Position numbers and translations under genes: made by a program. From Pseudomonadaceae bacterium UBA836 (GTDB taxonomy: Bacteria > Pseudomonadota > Gammaproteobacteria > Pseudomonadales > Pseudomonadaceae): 7,803 bases of DNA. Of the stretch, positions 6,281-7,803 are shown piece after piece (position 1 is the first letter of the stretch; each line of letters opens with the position of its first letter). The stretch covers positions 1-7,803 of the forward strand of contig DBHE01000084.1 in assembly GCA_002296055.1 (NCBI GenBank), in the 5' to 3' direction. The notes beneath the pieces are model-generated. The model ran no database searches. It saw only the letters and a list, made by a program, of their open reading frames with translations, and was not told the DNA's origin.

Positions 6281-7033
6281 TCAGCTGGCCTTGAAATGAC
6301 GTGCGTAGCGCGGGCACAGCTGTTCGCGGCGCAGCAGAATGAACACGTCGGCGCAGTTGAATTCCGGGTCCCAGCAGGGCTCGCCGCAGACCTTGGCGCC
6401 CAGGCGCATGTAGGCCTTGAGCAGCGGCGGTAGCTGGGCAGTAACGTTGTCCGGCAGGGTGCGCTCGGGCAGCGGCAGGCGTGGGATGGCGTTAAGGTAA
6501 TCGCGATTCAGGTAGCGCCCGCGCAGGCGCTGCATGATGGCGTGGGCCTGTATGCCGCCGTCGTTCATGTCGATGCTGGCGCAGCCCATCAGGTAGCCGT
6601 ACTGGCGCTCGTTCATCAGTTGGGCCAGGCCGGACCAGAGCACCGAGATGGTTGCGCCGTTGCGGTAATTGGCGTGCACGCAGGTGCGCCCAATTTCCAT
6701 GATGTCGCCGCGCAGGTCCGTCAGGCCCACCAGCTGAAACTCGCTCTCGCTGTAGAAGCCACCGGCACCGCTGGCCCGGCTGCTATCGAGGATGCGGGTG
6801 GTGGCCACTACCTGACCGCTACGCTGATCGCGCACGATCAGGTGCTCGCAGTGCAGGTCATAGTGATCCTGATCCAGCCCGGGCTCGGTGCTGTGCAGCT
6901 GGGCGCCGCACTCCTGTCCAAATACCTGATAACGCAGGGCTTGTGCGGCCTGCAAACTGGCGGCGTCGGTTGCCAGTTCCACGGTCAGGTGACGATTGCC
7001 GGATTCTTCGAGGGCGAAAGCTGCTTGGGTCAT
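6281..7033 (-). CDS. olsB: OlsB, ornithine N-acyltransferase
   Basis: Transfers a 3-hydroxyacyl chain from acyl carrier protein to ornithine, the first step in ornithine lipid synthesis. The 250 residues fit the family. The GNAT-like core includes [12 protein letters not shown] (33-44), [15 protein letters not shown] (53-67), VVATTRIL (75-82), FYSESEF (93-99), then [16 protein letters not shown] (111-126), MGCASIDM (149-156) and a C-terminal [27 protein letters not shown] block, all characteristic of OlsB. The start at 7033 is preferred: GGAGG lies five bases before it. An in-frame ATG four codons earlier (7045) overlaps that ribosome site and has none of its own. olsA follows after two bases, so the pair form one operon. 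In P. aeruginosa the homologous operon is reported to be induced by phosphate limitation; see the tandem units at 7087-7130. Confidence 0.93.
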   Translation of the reverse strand: MTQAAFALEESGNRHLTVELATDAASLQAAQALRYQVFGQECGAQLHSTEPGLDQDHYDLHCEHLIVRDQRSGQVVATTRILDSSRASGAGGFYSESEFQLVGLTDLRGDIMEIGRTCVHANYRNGATISVLWSGLAQLMNERQYGYLMGCASIDMNDGGIQAHAIMQRLRGRYLNRDYLNAIPRLPLPERTLPDNVTAQLPPLLKAYMRLGAKVCGEPCWDPEFNCADVFILLRREQLCPRYARHFKAS

Positions 7034-7086
7034 GGACACCTCCATCTGGGCATCAGCTGCTGTTGTTCAGGCTGAGCCTATGGCGC

Positions 7087-7130
7087 GGTGGTGTCAGGCG
7101 CGTGAATCTGTGGTGACGTTCCTGTGACGC
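7087..7130 (-). promoter_or_regulatory. Four tandem 11-base units upstream of olsB, Pho-box-like
   Basis: Read on the minus strand, unit 1 (7130-7120) begins GCGTCAC, unit 2 (7119-7109) ACGTCAC, unit 3 (7108-7098) GATTCAC and unit 4 (7097-7087) CTGACAC. Each is followed by four other bases. CAC occupies the same place in all four, TCAC in three and GTCAC in two. PhoB sites are direct repeats of CTGTCAT plus four bases, also with an 11-base step. The match per unit is only three to five of seven, so the periodicity is the main evidence. The array ends 53 bases before the olsB start. A weak -10 candidate, CATAGG (7082-7077), follows. Confidence 0.45.
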
Positions 7131-7138
7131 TTGCTTCG

Positions 7139-7152
7139 TTGATACAGGTCAG
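7139..7152 (+). promoter_or_regulatory. ANR/FNR-like site upstream of the diiron protein gene
   Basis: TTGAT (7139-7143), four bases, then GTCAG (7148-7152) match the FNR-family consensus TTGATNNNNATCAA at eight of ten defined positions. Its centre, 7145.5, lies 41.5 bases before the start point (7187) predicted from the -10 box at 7175-7180. This is the standard position for class II activation by FNR, ANR or DNR. Confidence 0.5.
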
Positions 7153-7174
7153 TAGCCGGCCTCCGGGTGGAGGG

Positions 7175-7180
7175 TATAAC
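7175..7180 (+). promoter_or_regulatory. -10 box of the diiron protein gene
   Basis: TATAAC matches the sigma-70 -10 consensus at five of six bases. No -35 box occurs 16-18 bases upstream, as expected for an activator-dependent promoter. The predicted start near 7187 leaves a 21-base leader containing GAGG (7196-7199), the ribosome site. Confidence 0.55.
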
Positions 7181-7207
7181 AGCGGCTTTTGCGTCGAGGT
7201 GCCAACA

Positions 7208-7803
7208 ATGGCGGGTTCACCCAGGGTTCTGTTTGATAACGGCGAGCACAAGGTGCTTTGCTTCGATCAGTTGGTCAGTGGCGATGGTGTGCAGTCAAAC
7301 CAGTTTTTGATCATCGACCATGATCAGCATGCATTGCTTGATCCGGGTGGTGACCTGACCTACACGCCGCTGTCGCTGGCGGTGAGTCGGCATATTCCGC
7401 TACAGGAGCTCACTTATGTATTCGCTTCGCACCAGGACCCGGACATTATCGCGTCACTCGACAAATGGTTTTTGCACACCGGATGCCGTGTGGTGTGCTC
7501 AAAGCTGTGGGCGCGCTTCTTACCGCACCTGAGTGCCGGCTACCTGACTAAACATACCGGTTTGAGTACTACCGACCGGATGATTGCGGTGCCTGACCGG
7601 GGCATGGATATTCCGCTTGGCCGTTCGCGAATCAAGGCGTTGCCTGCCCACTTCTTGCATTCTGTGGGCAATTTGCACTTCTATGATCCGCTCAGTGGCA
7701 TCCTGTTTTCTGGTGATATGGGCGCGTCCATGGTGGATGATGCGGAACCGGTGACCGACTTTGCTGCTCACAGGAGCAGTATGGAAGGTTTTCATCGGCG
7801 CTA
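7208..7803 (+). CDS. Diiron oxygen-binding beta-lactamase-fold protein (partial, C-terminus off the window)
   Basis: The first 198 codons are present, beginning MAGSPRVLFDNGEHKVLCFD and open to the window edge. The fold is metallo-beta-lactamase type: LLDPGG (43-48), SHQDPD (74-79), LPAHFLHSVGN (145-155) and LFSGDMG (166-172). In place of the hydrolase HXHXDH signature it has His75-X-Asp77-X-Asp79, which corresponds to the H-X-E/D-X-D iron ligands of flavodiiron proteins. His151 and Asp170 are separated by 18 residues, exactly the family spacing. The final ligand His, about 60 residues later, would lie outside the window. The likely role is binding or reducing oxygen or nitric oxide, or sensing oxygen; whether a flavodoxin or signalling domain follows cannot be seen. 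The ATG at 7208 has GAGG eight bases upstream; an in-frame GTG at 7199 overlaps that site and is less likely. It diverges from olsB. Confidence 0.8.
   Translation, partial: MAGSPRVLFDNGEHKVLCFDQLVSGDGVQSNQFLIIDHDQHALLDPGGDLTYTPLSLAVSRHIPLQELTYVFASHQDPDIIASLDKWFLHTGCRVVCSKLWARFLPHLSAGYLTKHTGLSTTDRMIAVPDRGMDIPLGRSRIKALPAHFLHSVGNLHFYDPLSGILFSGDMGASMVDDAEPVTDFAAHRSSMEGFHRR

Noticed and set aside
6542..7075. Plus-strand open frame of 177 codons opposite olsB
   Set aside because: olsB on the minus strand is well supported; this frame is its antisense shadow.
7108..7128. CTGTG direct repeats on the plus strand as a Pho box for the diiron gene
   Set aside because: The repeat step is 14 bases, not 11; the 11-base periodicity is seen only when read toward olsB.
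7520..7795. Minus-strand open frame of 91 codons opposite the diiron gene
   Set aside because: The plus frame is continuous to the window edge and shows ordered metal-ligand motifs; this frame shows none.

Overview
The window looks like ordinary chromosome from a GC-rich gammaproteobacterium of the Pseudomonas group. The gene set (sodB, argO/argP, acpH, olsB-olsA) recalls, from memory, the stretch of the P. aeruginosa chromosome between the olsBA genes and sodB, but more compact. No species can be fixed from the sequence. There is no tRNA, rRNA, CRISPR array, insertion sequence, integrase or phage gene, and no clear sign of horizontal transfer. No gap between genes exceeds about 230 bases.

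Layout: (1) Bases 1-452, minus strand: the first 150 codons of an iron superoxide dismutase (sodB), cut by the window edge. (2) 675-1295, minus, and 1387-2280, plus: a divergent pair, the basic amino acid exporter ArgO and its LysR-type regulator ArgP. They share a 91-base spacer with a good argP promoter and an operator-like dyad. (3) 2293-3345 and 3424-3786, minus: a saccharopine-dehydrogenase-like NAD(P) oxidoreductase preceded by a small unknown protein, probably co-transcribed. The oxidoreductase ends 12 bases from argP, and the apparent argP terminator lies inside its last codons. (4) 4013-4903 and 4903-5538, plus: a single-pass membrane coiled-coil protein overlapping by one base the acyl carrier protein phosphodiesterase AcpH. 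(5) 5472-6278 and 6281-7033, minus: the ornithine lipid genes olsA and olsB, two bases apart, with the 3' end of olsA overlapping that of acpH by 67 bases. (6) 7208-7803, plus: the first 198 codons of a beta-lactamase-fold protein whose ligand pattern matches the diiron, oxygen-binding domain of flavodiiron proteins rather than hydrolases.

How it fits together: OlsB and OlsA make the phosphorus-free membrane lipid that many bacteria use when phosphate is short. AcpH acts on acyl carrier protein, whose acylated form is the acyl donor for OlsB. ArgO and ArgP control export of basic amino acids; ornithine, the OlsB substrate, belongs to the same family, but a link is speculative. The richest regulatory region is the 174-base gap between olsB and the diiron gene. 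Toward olsB it holds four 11-base units in tandem that resemble a degenerate Pho box. Toward the diiron gene it holds an ANR/FNR-like site centred 41.5 bases before the start point predicted from a good -10 box, the usual geometry for anaerobic activation. These two sites are the most testable observations. I see no clearly novel multi-gene system.
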